A DNA stretch of 64,000 nt, from contig NZ_KK073876.1 of assembly GCF_000585415.1 (NCBI RefSeq), positions 555,810 through 619,809 on the forward strand. Direction: 5' to 3'. Both the position numbers and the translations under genes were made by a program. Below are positions 1 to 8,278 of this stretch, one piece after another. Numbering within the stretch: position 1 is the first letter of the stretch; every line of letters starts with the position of its first letter. The stretch comes from Sphingomonas jaspsi DSM 18422. GTDB taxonomy: Bacteria > Pseudomonadota > Alphaproteobacteria > Sphingomonadales > Sphingomonadaceae. The notes beneath the pieces were generated by a model. That model was not told the origin of the DNA. It ran no database searches and saw only the letters and a list, made by a program, of their open reading frames with translations.

Positions 1-93
1 CAGCATCGCCCATTCGGCGCGACCCATCCGGAGCGATGGCGCGGCCTTGGGTGAGGGCAGGTCGATGGTGGTCGAACGGTCGAGCGGCGCCAC
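1..93 (-). CDS. N-terminus of a probable membrane transporter (cut by window edge)
   Basis: Only the first 31 codons lie in the window; the gene runs off the left edge. It starts with GTG at 93, with an AGGAG eight bases upstream, which is a good ribosome binding site. The visible part is a hydrophilic, proline-rich leader ending in GRAEWAML, after which a hydrophobic segment would be expected. EamA/DMT-family drug/metabolite transporters often begin with a similar short leader and an E-W-x-x-L entry into helix 1, so that is my guess. It is inference, because no membrane helix is visible here. Confidence 0.4.
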   Translation of the reverse strand, partial: MAPLDRSTTIDLPSPKAAPSLRMGRAEWAML

Positions 94-238
94 GGGCAGG
101 TCTCCTATTGGAGCGCAGCGCCTAATGGAGGACCGGCGTCCCGGCCAACTGAATGTGCCGCATCGGCAATAAGGTAGACTTATCGGCCCCAGCGGACCTC
201 AGTCGCGCAGCAGCTGGGAGCGGTTGAGGCCGGGGGCC
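94..238. other. Intergenic stretch downstream of dapD
   Basis: This 145-base gap lies between the end of dapD and the start of the cut-off gene. It must carry the 5' leader of that gene. It contains an extra copy of the last 19 bases of dapD (see the repeat entry) and no open frame I would call a gene. I see no clear terminator hairpin with a U-tract. Confidence 0.5.
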
Positions 239-255
239 TCAGTCGCGCAGCAGCT
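197..255. repeat. Direct repeat of the dapD 3' end (19 bp, 40 bp apart)
   Basis: The 19 bases at 197-215 are identical to those at 237-255, which encode the last residues and stop of dapD. Read on the minus strand, the downstream copy again encodes QLLRD followed by a stop in an open frame, preceded by a diverged stretch (GLNRS instead of KTSINE). It looks like an old partial tandem duplication of the gene's tail. Confidence 0.7.
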
Positions 256-1060
256 CGTTGATCGAGGTCTTGCTGCGGGTGCGCTCGTCGACGCGCTTGA
301 CGATGACTGCGCAGGCCAGGCTCGGTCCGCCGTCCTTGGCTGGGAGCGTGCCGGGAACGACCACCGAATAGGCGGGCACCCGGCCATACATGACCTCGCC
401 GGTCGTGCGGTCGACGATCTTGGTCGACGCGCCGATGAAGACGCCCATAGAAATGACCGCACCTTGTTCGACGACCACACCTTCGGCCACTTCGCTGCGC
501 GCGCCGATGAAGCAATCGTCCTCGATGATGACGGGGCCTGCCTGCAGCGGCTCGAGCACGCCGCCGATGCCGGTGCCGCCGGAGATGTGGACGTTGCGGC
601 CGATCTGGGCACAGCTGCCGACCGTCGCCCAAGTGTCGACCATTGTGCCTTCACCGACATAGGCGCCGAGGTTGACGAAGCTGGGCATTAGCACCGCGCC
701 GGGCGCGATATAGGCGCCGCGGCGGACGACCGAGCCGGGTACTGCGCGGAAGGCGGCGGACTGGAACTGCTCGTCGCCCCAGCCGAGGAACTTGCTGTCG
801 ACCTTGTCCCACCAGGACGCGCCGCCCGGCCCGCCCGAAATGGCGGTCATCGGATTGAGCCGGAAGGACAGGAGGACGGCCTTCTTAAGCCACTGATTGA
901 CCTGCCAGCTGCCGTCGACCTTCTCGGCGACGCGGGCCTGGCCGGAGTCGAGCTGCAGGATGGCGGCCTCGACCGCGTCGCGGACTTCGCCCGTCGTCGC
1001 GGCGGAAATGCCGTCGCGCGCGTCCCAAGCGGCTTCGATGGTCGATTTGAGGTCGGTCAT
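239..1060 (-). CDS. dapD: 2,3,4,5-tetrahydropyridine-2,6-dicarboxylate N-succinyltransferase
   Basis: DapD transfers a succinyl group from succinyl-CoA to tetrahydrodipicolinate in the succinylase branch of lysine and meso-diaminopimelate synthesis, in the cytoplasm. The 273-residue product has the family's usual length. An N-terminal helical domain ([16 protein letters not shown]) is followed by a left-handed beta-helix with hexapeptide repeats, for example in [20 protein letters not shown] and the [22 protein letters not shown] stretch. I chose ATG 1060 because it overlaps the upstream stop in an ATGA; the longer frame to 1093 has an implausible Arg-rich leader. It is translationally coupled to the HAD phosphatase gene. 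A copy of its 3' tail lies just downstream. Confidence 0.95.
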   Translation of the reverse strand: MTDLKSTIEAAWDARDGISAATTGEVRDAVEAAILQLDSGQARVAEKVDGSWQVNQWLKKAVLLSFRLNPMTAISGGPGGASWWDKVDSKFLGWGDEQFQSAAFRAVPGSVVRRGAYIAPGAVLMPSFVNLGAYVGEGTMVDTWATVGSCAQIGRNVHISGGTGIGGVLEPLQAGPVIIEDDCFIGARSEVAEGVVVEQGAVISMGVFIGASTKIVDRTTGEVMYGRVPAYSVVVPGTLPAKDGGPSLACAVIVKRVDERTRSKTSINELLRD

Positions 1061-1731
1061 TCGCTCATTCCTTCGGTGATGTCGTGCAGCCATTCGGCGA
1101 CGTCGGTGATGGTGTAGTCGATAAGGGCCGGATCGGCGTCATGATCGCCATGGTCGCTGCCATTGTCGACCCAGACGGTGGTCATTCCCATTGCCTTGGC
1201 GGGTTTCAGATTCTTGGCCATGTCCTCGACCAGCACGGCCCGCGCCGGGTCGATCCCGAATCGGCCGACCAGCAGTTCGTAACCGGCAGGGTGGGGCTTG
1301 GGGACGTAGCCGGTAGCGTGGATGTCGATCATCCCATGGAAATGAGCGTCGATGCCGATCGCCTTCAGCACCCGCTCGGCATAGGCATCGTTGCCGTTGG
1401 TGAAAATGAAGCGGCGGCCGGGGAGCCTGGTCAGGGCGTCGGCGAGCCGGCGGTCGGGCGAGACGCGATCGAAGTTGATGTCGTGGACGTCGTCCAGGAA
1501 GTCGTGGGGGTCGACCTCGTGCAGCTTCATCAGGCCGGCCAATGTGGTGCCATGGTCACGGAAATATTGCTTTTGCAGTCGCCGTGCCTCGATCGGGTCG
1601 ACATCCAGCAGGCGTTGTACATAAGAACTCATGCGGGCGTCGATGAGGTCGAACAATCGCGTCGACGCGGGATACAGCGTGTTGTCGAGATCAAAGATCC
1701 AGTCGCTGATCTGGTCGAAGGGAGGCTTCAT
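1057..1731 (-). CDS. HAD-family pyrimidine 5'-nucleotidase
   Basis: This is a cytoplasmic HAD-superfamily phosphatase of the Sdt1-like pyrimidine 5'-nucleotidase group, expected to hydrolyse nucleoside monophosphates. HAD motif I is FDLDNTLYP near residue 14, with the nucleophile Asp14 and acid/base Asp16. Motif II is FIFTNGND, and motif III/IV is [18 protein letters not shown]. The 224-residue length fits the family. I use ATG 1731, two codons before [10 protein letters not shown]; an in-frame ATG at 1788 would add 19 residues that do not look conserved, and neither start has a strong ribosome binding site. It overlaps dapD by four bases. The substrate is inferred from family resemblance only. 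Confidence 0.85.
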   Translation of the reverse strand: MKPPFDQISDWIFDLDNTLYPASTRLFDLIDARMSSYVQRLLDVDPIEARRLQKQYFRDHGTTLAGLMKLHEVDPHDFLDDVHDINFDRVSPDRRLADALTRLPGRRFIFTNGNDAYAERVLKAIGIDAHFHGMIDIHATGYVPKPHPAGYELLVGRFGIDPARAVLVEDMAKNLKPAKAMGMTTVWVDNGSDHGDHDADPALIDYTITDVAEWLHDITEGMSE

Positions 1732-1840
1732 CAAGGCGGCTCTAGTCCGACTTGCCTCTTCAGCAAAATGAAAGCTTTCGCTATTCATAAGGAAATCGGA
1801 GAAAGCCGTTAGGTTTCAGCGGCTTGGGTGGGGATAAACG

Positions 1841-4153
1841 ATGAGTAAACAACTGCTGTCGACGACTGCTTGCGGGTTGATGCTGGCGCTGAGCGCCTGC
1901 GGAGGCGGCGGTGGAGGCGGTGTCGGTTCGACGCCCCCGCCGCCCAGTTCGGTGACGCCGACGCCGACGCCGACGCCAACCCCGACGCCAACACCTACTC
2001 CCACGCCGACGCCGACCCCGTCGTCGACCAATTTCGTCACGGCCGAATATAACCGCTCGAACGGCGCGACCTCTTCGGGGGCGATCACGGCGTGGCAGAA
2101 GGGTTCGACCGGGGCCGGGGTCAAGGTCGGGGTGATCGATTCGGGGATCAATCCGTCGCTGGCAGAGTTTTCGGGGCGCATCGATCCGGCCAGCCGCGAC
2201 GTCGCGGGTTCGCGACCGCTTGACGACGAAGACGGGCACGGCACCGCCGTCGCCGCGACCGCGGCCGGTGCCCGCAACGACCTGCAGAATATGGGCGTGG
2301 CGTTCGACGCGACGATCGTGTCGCTGCGCGCCGATTCGCCGGGCAGCTGCGCCGGCACCGACGGCTGTCAGTTCTACGATTCGGCGATCGCCAGCGGCAT
2401 CGACGCCGCGCGTATCGCCGGTGCGAAAGTGATCAACATGTCACTGGGCGGATCGGCGCCGGGCCAGACGCTGCTGCAGGCGATGCAGCGCGCGGTCAAC
2501 GCCGGCATCATCCTGGTGATCAGCGCCGGCAACGACGGCGAAGACCCGACCAAGGGCGGTAACGCCGATCCGTTCGCACTGGTCCCGGCACAAAATTTCC
2601 CGGGACAAGTAATCATCGCCGGGTCGGTGGGTGTCGATAACGGCGCGGGCGGAACCGACCTTAACCAGCTGTCGACCTTTTCCAACAAAGCCGGCAGCGG
2701 GGCGGCCTGGTACCTGACCGCACTCGGTTACCGGGTGCGGACGATCGATCACACTGGCACGGGCTACCTCTATTCGGGCACCAGCTTTTCGGCACCGATC
2801 ATCACCGGGGCGGTGGCGCTGCTTGCGCAGGCGTTCCCGAACCTCAGCGCCGCGCAGATCGTCGACCTTCTGTTCAAGACCGCCGACGACCTTGGCGCGG
2901 CGGGCGTCGATTCGATTTATGGCCACGGCCGCCTCAACATCACCCGTGCCTTCCAGCCGGTCGGAACGACCAGCCTTGCGGGGTCGGCGCAGCCGGTGAC
3001 CAGCGCGTCGACCACGACCTTGCTGCCCGAACCCGCGGGCGATGGCGGCAAGAAGGGATCGCTGGGCGCGATCGTGCTCGACGATTATCGCCGCGCCTTC
3101 GTGATGGATCTGGCGCGGGGGGTGCATTCGGCGGAACAGCGCACCTTCCTCGCCAACATGCTGAACGCGCAGGTGCAGAGCCATGCCTCCACCTCCGGTC
3201 CGCTGACGGTCGCCTTCAGCGTGTCGCAGCGTCCGGGCACCCGCCTTGGTTTCGATGCCTCGCAGTCGATGATCGGCCCGGAAGATGCGCGCAAGGCGCG
3301 GCTCGTGGCGGGAAGCGCGATCGCGCGGCTCGATGCCAAGACCAAGCTGGCGCTCGGCATCTCGGAAAGTGCGAAGTCGATCGAGCGCAAGCTCAACGGT
3401 GCACAGCCGGGCGCCTTCCTCGTCGCGCGCGACGTGTCGGCGGACCCCGGTTTCCGCTCGGACCGTTCGGGCAGCTTCGCGGCGCGGCGTGACCTGGGTT
3501 TTGCCGGCGCAACGGTCGCCAGCGAAAGCGGGACCGTGCTCGACAACCGCCAGGTGTTCGGCAACGGTGGTGCCAGCTACCGCTACAACAGCATCAGCCT
3601 CGACCGCTCGTTCGGGTCGAACTGGCTGTCGCTGGGTGTCGCGCATCTCGATGAAAAGCGCAGCTTGCTCGGCGGACGCGTCGGCGACGTGTTTGGCGGT
3701 GGCGGCGCGTCGACCGTCTTCCTCGATGCCGAACTGCGGCGTTCGTTCGGCAATGGCTGGGGCGCATCGCTGACTGCGCGGCACGGCATGACCGATTTCG
3801 CCGGAGGCAGCTTCCGCACCGCGGCCTATGGCTTCGATCTGTCGAAGCTCGGCGTTCTCAATGCCAACGACCGCTTCGGCTTGCGCATCGCGCAGCCGCT
3901 GCGGATCGAACATGGCGGGTTCGCGGCGCTGCTCCCGACCAGCTACGACTATGCGACGGAAACGCCGACGCTGAGCGTCGCACGGATGAACCTGACTCCT
4001 TCGGGTCGCGAACTGGATGCAGAGCTGAGCTATTCGACCAGCTTCGGCAGCAGCTGGCTGGGCGGCAATCTGTTCGTCCGGCGCCAGCCGGGTCACATCG
4101 CCGCGGCAGACGCCGACGTCGGCGCCGCGATCCGCTACAGCCTGGGGTTCTGA
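1841..4153 (+). CDS. S8 subtilisin-like protease, lipoprotein with probable autotransporter barrel
   Basis: This is a secreted subtilase. Residues 1-20 are a lipoprotein signal ending in the lipobox LSAC (Cys20). Then come seven Gly, a Thr-Pro repeat linker (residues 39-60), and the S8 catalytic domain with Asp100 in VGVIDSG, His133 in DGHGT and Ser315 in GTSFSAP. After about residue 400 the sequence lacks protease motifs. The last ~270 residues are rich in alternating aromatic/hydrophobic strands and end in IRYSLGF, with a terminal Phe as in outer-membrane barrels. The layout matches lipoprotein autotransporter proteases such as neisserial NalP; the barrel assignment is inference. The ribosome binding site (GGGGA before ATG 1841) is good. 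It is transcribed away from the dapD operon. Confidence 0.85.
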   Translation: MSKQLLSTTACGLMLALSACGGGGGGGVGSTPPPPSSVTPTPTPTPTPTPTPTPTPTPTPSSTNFVTAEYNRSNGATSSGAITAWQKGSTGAGVKVGVIDSGINPSLAEFSGRIDPASRDVAGSRPLDDEDGHGTAVAATAAGARNDLQNMGVAFDATIVSLRADSPGSCAGTDGCQFYDSAIASGIDAARIAGAKVINMSLGGSAPGQTLLQAMQRAVNAGIILVISAGNDGEDPTKGGNADPFALVPAQNFPGQVIIAGSVGVDNGAGGTDLNQLSTFSNKAGSGAAWYLTALGYRVRTIDHTGTGYLYSGTSFSAPIITGAVALLAQAFPNLSAAQIVDLLFKTADDLGAAGVDSIYGHGRLNITRAFQPVGTTSLAGSAQPVTSASTTTLLPEPAGDGGKKGSLGAIVLDDYRRAFVMDLARGVHSAEQRTFLANMLNAQVQSHASTSGPLTVAFSVSQRPGTRLGFDASQSMIGPEDARKARLVAGSAIARLDAKTKLALGISESAKSIERKLNGAQPGAFLVARDVSADPGFRSDRSGSFAARRDLGFAGATVASESGTVLDNRQVFGNGGASYRYNSISLDRSFGSNWLSLGVAHLDEKRSLLGGRVGDVFGGGGASTVFLDAELRRSFGNGWGASLTARHGMTDFAGGSFRTAAYGFDLSKLGVLNANDRFGLRIAQPLRIEHGGFAALLPTSYDYATETPTLSVARMNLTPSGRELDAELSYSTSFGSSWLGGNLFVRRQPGHIAAADADVGAAIRYSLGF
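1955..2020 (+). repeat. Thr-Pro dipeptide repeat (11 units) inside the S8 protease gene
   Basis: Eleven consecutive ACN-CCN codon pairs (mostly ACG CCG) encode Thr-Pro repeats. At DNA level this is a near-perfect 6-bp tandem repeat. It forms an extended linker between the lipidated N-terminus and the protease domain. Such a tract may vary in length between strains. Confidence 0.9.
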
Positions 4154-4177
4154 CGGAACAAGCGGCGGGGGTTTTGC

Positions 4178-4537
4178 CTAAACGGTGAAGCTCTCGCCGC
4201 AGCCGCAGCTGCCCTTGGCGTTGGGATTGTCAAAGACGAACCCCTCGGCGAAATCGTCGACCTTCCAGTCCATGGTCGATCCGATGAGGTAGAGGATCGA
4301 TCCGGCGTCGACGTAGAAGGTCCCGCCCGGCGTTTCGATCTTCTCGTCCGCGCGATTCTCTTGCGTGACGTAATCGACCGAATAGGCGAGGCCCGAACAG
4401 CCGCGGCGCGGGGTCGACAGCTTGACGCCGATGGCGCCGTCGGGGGCGTTGGCCATCAGCCTGGCGATTCGATCTTCCGCCGCAGGGGTCAGGATGATCG
4501 CGGCGGGACGAGGGCGGCGGGTCTTTGCGTCCGCCAT
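4178..4537 (-). CDS. sufA: A-type iron-sulfur cluster carrier SufA (HesB/IscA family)
   Basis: A-type carriers accept Fe-S clusters from the SufBCD scaffold and pass them to apo-enzymes in the cytoplasm. The 119-residue product has the three conserved cysteines: Cys47 in PRRGCSGLAY and Cys111/Cys113 in GSCGCGESF near the C-terminus. ATG 4537 is chosen because it overlaps the upstream stop in TGATG; the longer frame to 4591 lies inside the neighbour. It is the last gene of the SUF operon. The name sufA rather than iscA or erpA rests on operon context. Confidence 0.9.
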   Translation of the reverse strand: MADAKTRRPRPAAIILTPAAEDRIARLMANAPDGAIGVKLSTPRRGCSGLAYSVDYVTQENRADEKIETPGGTFYVDAGSILYLIGSTMDWKVDDFAEGFVFDNPNAKGSCGCGESFTV

Positions 4538-4992
4538 CAGAGCATCCCCAGTTCGAGGCGGGCTTCGTCGCTCATCTTCGACGGGTCCCAAGGCGGATCC
4601 CAGACCAGCTTCACTTCGGCGTCGCGAATGCCGGGAACCGAAAGGACGCGAAGCTCGACCTCACCCGGCATGGATTCGGCAACCGGACAATGCGGCGTGG
4701 TCAGCGTCATGGTGACGACCGCGTCGCCATCCTCGCTGATCGCGACGTCGTAGATCAGGCCGAGTTCGTAAATGTCGACCGGGATTTCGGGATCGTAGAT
4801 CGATTTGAGCGCCTCGATCACCGCTTCCTGCAACTGGCCGCCGGGCGCGTTGGTATCGAGCGCCGGCTTCTGCTCGGCCAGGAATCCGGCGAGATAGTCG
4901 CGCTTGCGCTCGACTTCCGGAGTCAGGCGGGCGCGCGGCGGGGTTTCCACCGCACTCACTTCCTCGACCTCGATCTTCTTTTCCTCGTTCAT
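4537..4992 (-). CDS. sufT: SufT-like DUF59/MIP18 Fe-S maturation factor
   Basis: DUF59 (MIP18-like) proteins help mature Fe-S proteins. The N-terminal ~45 residues are charged and probably flexible. The domain follows, with IYDPEIPVDIYELGLIYDV and the conserved Cys in TTPHCPVAESMPG, and ends with VWDPPWDPSKMSDEARLELG, typical of the SUF-associated SufT group. At 151 residues the length is usual. The start ATG 4992 overlaps the sufS stop (ATGA) and its own stop overlaps the sufA start by one base, so translation is coupled on both sides. Confidence 0.9.
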   Translation of the reverse strand: MNEEKKIEVEEVSAVETPPRARLTPEVERKRDYLAGFLAEQKPALDTNAPGGQLQEAVIEALKSIYDPEIPVDIYELGLIYDVAISEDGDAVVTMTLTTPHCPVAESMPGEVELRVLSVPGIRDAEVKLVWDPPWDPSKMSDEARLELGML

Positions 4993-6179
4993 CCGAAAAT
5001 CCGTTTCACCTTATGCAGCCCGCGAAGCAGCGCCTCGATATCGCTGGCATCGCTATGGGCGGCGAAGCTTGCGCGGGCGGTGGCGGGAACGCCGAGATGG
5101 TCCATCAGCGGCTGGGCACAATGATGCCCGGCGCGCACCGCCACGCCTTCGTCATCCAATATGGTGCCGATGTCGTGCGGATGAACCCCGTCGAGCGCGA
5201 AACTGACGATGCCCGCGCTGTCGTCCGGCCCGAACAGGGTGATGTCGTTCATCCCGCGCAGCGCGTCGCGGCAATCGCGGACCAATGCGCTTTCGTGCGC
5301 GTGAAGCGTGTCCAGACCGATGCCTTGCGTCCAGTCGATCGCCGCATGGAGGCCGACCGCGCCGACGATGTGCGGCGTGCCGGCTTCAAAGCGGGCGGGC
5401 GGGGGTAGGAAGGTGGTGCGCTCGAACGTCACCCGGTCGATCATCGCACCGCCGCCCTGGTACGGGGGCATGGCGTCGAGCAGTTCCTTACGGCCCCACA
5501 GCACGCCGATGCCGGTCGGGCCGTAAAGCTTGTGGCCGGAGAAGGCGTAATAGTCGCAGCCGATGTCCGCGACGTCGACCGACAAGCGCGGCACGGCTTG
5601 GCAGCCGTCGAGCAGAAGCTTCGCGCCGACCTTGTGTGCGACGCCGGCAGCGCGTTTGGCGTCGAGGATCGAGCCTAGAACGTTCGACACATGGGCGAAG
5701 GCAACGATGGCGTGGGTCTCGTTGGCCATCGCCTCGGCGGCGTCTAAGTCGATGCGGCCGTCTTGGGTCAGCGGCACGACGTCGATTTCGTAACCCGCCA
5801 GCTGCCACGGCACGATGTTGCTGTGATGCTCGAGCTGGCTGAGCAGCACGCGATTGCGGTCCCCGCGCGGATGGCAGGTTGCAACCAGGTTGATCGCCTC
5901 GGTCGCGCCGCGGGTGAAGATGGTCTCGTCGGCCTGCCCGCCGATCAGCGCGGCCGCCGCGCCGCGCGCCGCTTCGAAGCTCTGCGTCATCGCCGCCGAC
6001 CGCTCGTAAACGCCGCGATGCACCGTCGCATAATCGCGGCCGTAAGCGGTCGCGATGGCGTCGATTACCGCCTGCGGTTTCTGCGCGGTCGCGGCGCTGT
6101 CGAGATAGTGCCAGCCCGTGATCGCCGGGAACTGGTCGCGAACATTGAGCGCGGACGTGAGTGGCGCGACGACGTTCAC
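4989..6179 (-). CDS. sufS: SUF cysteine desulfurase SufS
   Basis: SufS is a PLP-dependent class V-fold enzyme that takes sulfur from L-cysteine as a protein persulfide and feeds the SufBCD scaffold. The 396-residue product has the PLP lysine Lys217 in AFSGHKLYGPTG, the His pair in QLEHHSN, and the catalytic Cys354 in RAGHHCAQPL, the typical group II (SufS/CsdA) active-site loop. The start is GTG at 6179, overlapping the sufD stop as GTGA. No SufE is visible in the operon, so the sulfur acceptor must be encoded elsewhere or be SufU/SufB itself (inference). Confidence 0.95.
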   Translation of the reverse strand: MNVVAPLTSALNVRDQFPAITGWHYLDSAATAQKPQAVIDAIATAYGRDYATVHRGVYERSAAMTQSFEAARGAAAALIGGQADETIFTRGATEAINLVATCHPRGDRNRVLLSQLEHHSNIVPWQLAGYEIDVVPLTQDGRIDLDAAEAMANETHAIVAFAHVSNVLGSILDAKRAAGVAHKVGAKLLLDGCQAVPRLSVDVADIGCDYYAFSGHKLYGPTGIGVLWGRKELLDAMPPYQGGGAMIDRVTFERTTFLPPPARFEAGTPHIVGAVGLHAAIDWTQGIGLDTLHAHESALVRDCRDALRGMNDITLFGPDDSAGIVSFALDGVHPHDIGTILDDEGVAVRAGHHCAQPLMDHLGVPATARASFAAHSDASDIEALLRGLHKVKRIFG

Positions 6180-6913
6180 TTAACCACCTCGCGCAGTGTG
6201 TTGCGGGCGGCGACGGCGATCTCGCTATCCTCGCCCAGCACGTCCCACAGGCCGCCGACGAATCCCTCCAGCAACACCGCCTTGGCCGTCGCCGGATCCA
6301 TCCCGCGCGCCATCGCATAAAACAGCTGGTTGGCGTCGAGCTCGCCGACCGTTGCGCCGTGCGCGCACTTCACATCGTCAGCGTAGATTTCCAGTTCGGG
6401 CTTGGCGTTAGCGGTCGCGCCGCGATCGAGTAGCATTGACTTCACCGACTGCTCGCTGTCGGTGTGCTGCGCGTCGCGCGCCACCGCGACCTTGCCGAGA
6501 TAGCTGCCCGTGGCAGTATCGCCGAGCACGCTGCGCACCGTCTGACGCGACGTCGCATTGGGTTCGACATGGAGCACCGTCGTGACGATTTCGAGCGTAG
6601 AATCGCCGCTGCCGATCATTGCCGCATCGAACTGGAAATCGGCGCCGTCGTGCAGCGTCACATCCAGCTCAATGCGACCGTAACGCGCTGCATTATTGAG
6701 CGCGAAAATATGCGCCGACGCGCCCGCTGCCACCGTCATTTCAACGCGGCGAATGTCGATCGCTTCGCCGCTCGGCAGCCAAATTTGCTGCAGCGTTTGC
6801 TGCGCAGCAATTTTGATGGTCAGTGGCGGCGACAGCGCATCCCAAACCTCGCCAAGTGCGGCGATATCGGCGTAGCGAAACGCCTCGTCCTTTCGTGTCG
6901 GCAGAGCCGTCAC
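6176..6913 (-). CDS. sufD: Fe-S scaffold subunit SufD
   Basis: SufD partners SufB and SufC in the SufBC2D scaffold on which new Fe-S clusters form. It shares the right-handed beta-helix fold with SufB; the paralogous C-terminal signature is [20 protein letters not shown] followed by AKAVLLEGFV. At 245 residues it is much shorter than the E. coli protein (about 420), lacking much of the N-terminal region. The start is GTG 6913, overlapping the sufC stop (GTGA). Confidence 0.9.
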   Translation of the reverse strand: MTALPTRKDEAFRYADIAALGEVWDALSPPLTIKIAAQQTLQQIWLPSGEAIDIRRVEMTVAAGASAHIFALNNAARYGRIELDVTLHDGADFQFDAAMIGSGDSTLEIVTTVLHVEPNATSRQTVRSVLGDTATGSYLGKVAVARDAQHTDSEQSVKSMLLDRGATANAKPELEIYADDVKCAHGATVGELDANQLFYAMARGMDPATAKAVLLEGFVGGLWDVLGEDSEIAVAARNTLREVVK

Positions 6914-7656
6914 GCGGCGACCTCCGCATAGCCTTCGCGTTCGAGTTCGTGAGCCAGTTCGGGGCCACCCGAACGAACGATCTTGCCGGCGCTTAGCACA
7001 TGCACGCGGTCGGGTTTCACGTAATCGAGCAGGCGCTGGTAATGGGTGATCAAGAGCACCGATTTATCCGGCGCGCGCATGATCGAATTGATGCCTTTGC
7101 CAACGGCTTTGAGCGCGTCGATGTCAAGGCCGCTGTCGGTTTCGTCGAGGATGGCGAGCTTGGGGTCCATGATGCCCATCTGCACCATTTCCGCGCGCTT
7201 CTTTTCGCCGCCCGAAAAGCCGACATTGACCGGCCGCTTAAGCATCTCCGCATCCATGCCGAGCAGCGCGGCCTTTTCCTTGGCGAGCTTGATGAAGGCG
7301 CCGCCCGACAGTTCCTCCTGCCCACGCGAACGGCGCTGCGCGTTCAAACTTTCACGCAGAAACTGAAGATAACTTACGCCCGGGATTTCGACCGGATATT
7401 GGAAGCCGAGGAATAGCCCCGCCGCCGCGCGTTCGTGTGGCTCGAGGGCGAGCAGGTCCGCGCCGTCGAACGACACGCTGCCGTCGGTCACTTTGTAGCC
7501 GGGTCGACCGCCGAGGACATAGGCCAGCGTCGACTTGCCCGCGCCGTTGGGGCCCATGATGGCATGGACTTCGCCGGTCGGTACAACGAGGTCCAGTCCG
7601 CGAATGATCGGCTTGTCCGCGACGGTCGCGTGGAGGTTGGAAATTTCAAGCATCAT
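6910..7656 (-). CDS. sufC: Fe-S assembly ATPase SufC
   Basis: SufC is the ABC-type ATPase of the SufBC2D scaffold, a soluble ATPase rather than a transporter subunit. The Walker A is GPNGAGKST (residues 35-43), the Q-loop is LGFQYPVEIPGV, the signature is FSGGEKKR and the Walker B is LAILDETDSGLD, with the SUF-specific D-E-T-D-S-G-L-D sequence. At 248 residues it is standard length. Two ATGs stand in tandem at 7656 and 7653; the first gives a four-base and the second a one-base overlap with the preceding small gene. Confidence 0.97.
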   Translation of the reverse strand: MMLEISNLHATVADKPIIRGLDLVVPTGEVHAIMGPNGAGKSTLAYVLGGRPGYKVTDGSVSFDGADLLALEPHERAAAGLFLGFQYPVEIPGVSYLQFLRESLNAQRRSRGQEELSGGAFIKLAKEKAALLGMDAEMLKRPVNVGFSGGEKKRAEMVQMGIMDPKLAILDETDSGLDIDALKAVGKGINSIMRAPDKSVLLITHYQRLLDYVKPDRVHVLSAGKIVRSGGPELAHELEREGYAEVAA

Positions 7657-7898
7657 AAAGCCCTGGGATAGGAAATGGCGACCTTGGCGGCATCGTCAAC
7701 GAAGCCTTCGTCCGGTCGATTGTGAGGCGTTTGCTGGGTCGTGAAATAGCGTAACGATGATTCTGCCGATCCGGCCGACCGAACCGCTTCCGGCATGGGC
7801 TGCTCGAACCACCAGGCTTTGACGCTGGAAAAATCGTGACACGCCGCACTAGGCTCGAACCGTCGGGCCAGCGCGATCAGCTCGCTCATCGGGTTCAT
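7653..7898 (-). CDS. Small uncharacterised protein inside the SUF operon (81 aa)
   Basis: I do not recognise this 81-residue protein. It begins [16 protein letters not shown], has a single Cys (SAACHDF) and two Trp followed by FEQPMP, and ends in an acidic-to-hydrophobic tail (DDAAKVAISYPRAL). No signal peptide or membrane helix is visible, so it is probably cytoplasmic. It overlaps both neighbours by four bases (ATGA at 7895-7898 and 7653-7656), and its codon use is like its neighbours. That argues for a real, co-translated gene between sufB and sufC. A role in Fe-S assembly is only a guess from position. Confidence 0.7.
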   Translation of the reverse strand: MNPMSELIALARRFEPSAACHDFSSVKAWWFEQPMPEAVRSAGSAESSLRYFTTQQTPHNRPDEGFVDDAAKVAISYPRAL

Positions 7899-8278
7899 CG
7901 ACTGGACCTCGCTTCGAAACGACGTTCCGCCAGCGCGGCTATCTGCCGGTCGCGCTCCGATGTCAGACAGACCAGCAAGTCCTTATCGACAGCGGCCATC
8001 AGCGCCTTTCGCTGATCCTTTCCAACGCCGCGTTCCTGCGCGGCAGCGATCCGCGGCATCATCTGGTTCATGCAGGTCACGACGCTGGCGCAGCCGATGG
8101 CATCGATGTCCGCGTCACCACTTGATTTGCTGGTCTTGCAGGTCGCGCCCTTATCCGACGCGTGCGCGTTTCCTTTCCACGTCTCGAGCTTGCGCGACAT
8201 GACCACGACTTCAGCAGGGTCGGCTGTCGGCCCCATCGACGGCGCGGCCAACATGGAAAGAATGAACAACGCGATCAC
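7895..8278 (-). CDS. Uncharacterised secreted Cys-containing protein inside the SUF operon (127 aa)
   Basis: This protein of unknown function starts with GTG at 8278, overlapping the sufB stop as GTGA. The first ~20 residues ([19 protein letters not shown]) look like a short signal peptide or membrane anchor. The rest is hydrophilic and mostly helical, with four Cys (in [18 protein letters not shown] and LVCLTS), which could form two disulfides in the periplasm. A secreted protein in the middle of a cytoplasmic assembly operon is odd. Translational coupling on both sides supports it being real. Confidence 0.7.
   Translation of the reverse strand: MIALFILSMLAAPSMGPTADPAEVVVMSRKLETWKGNAHASDKGATCKTSKSSGDADIDAIGCASVVTCMNQMMPRIAAAQERGVGKDQRKALMAAVDKDLLVCLTSERDRQIAALAERRFEARSSR

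Noticed and set aside
1955-2020. Possible CRISPR-like or minisatellite array
   Set aside because: The periodicity is six bases and fully explained by Thr-Pro codons inside the S8 protease; there are no spacers.
2441-4096. Long minus-strand open frame opposite the S8 protease (and similar long frames opposite thrS, mutS and others)
   Set aside because: High GC makes long antisense frames common. Their translations are Arg/Ala/Gly-rich and show no family motifs, while the sense frames are recognisable proteins.
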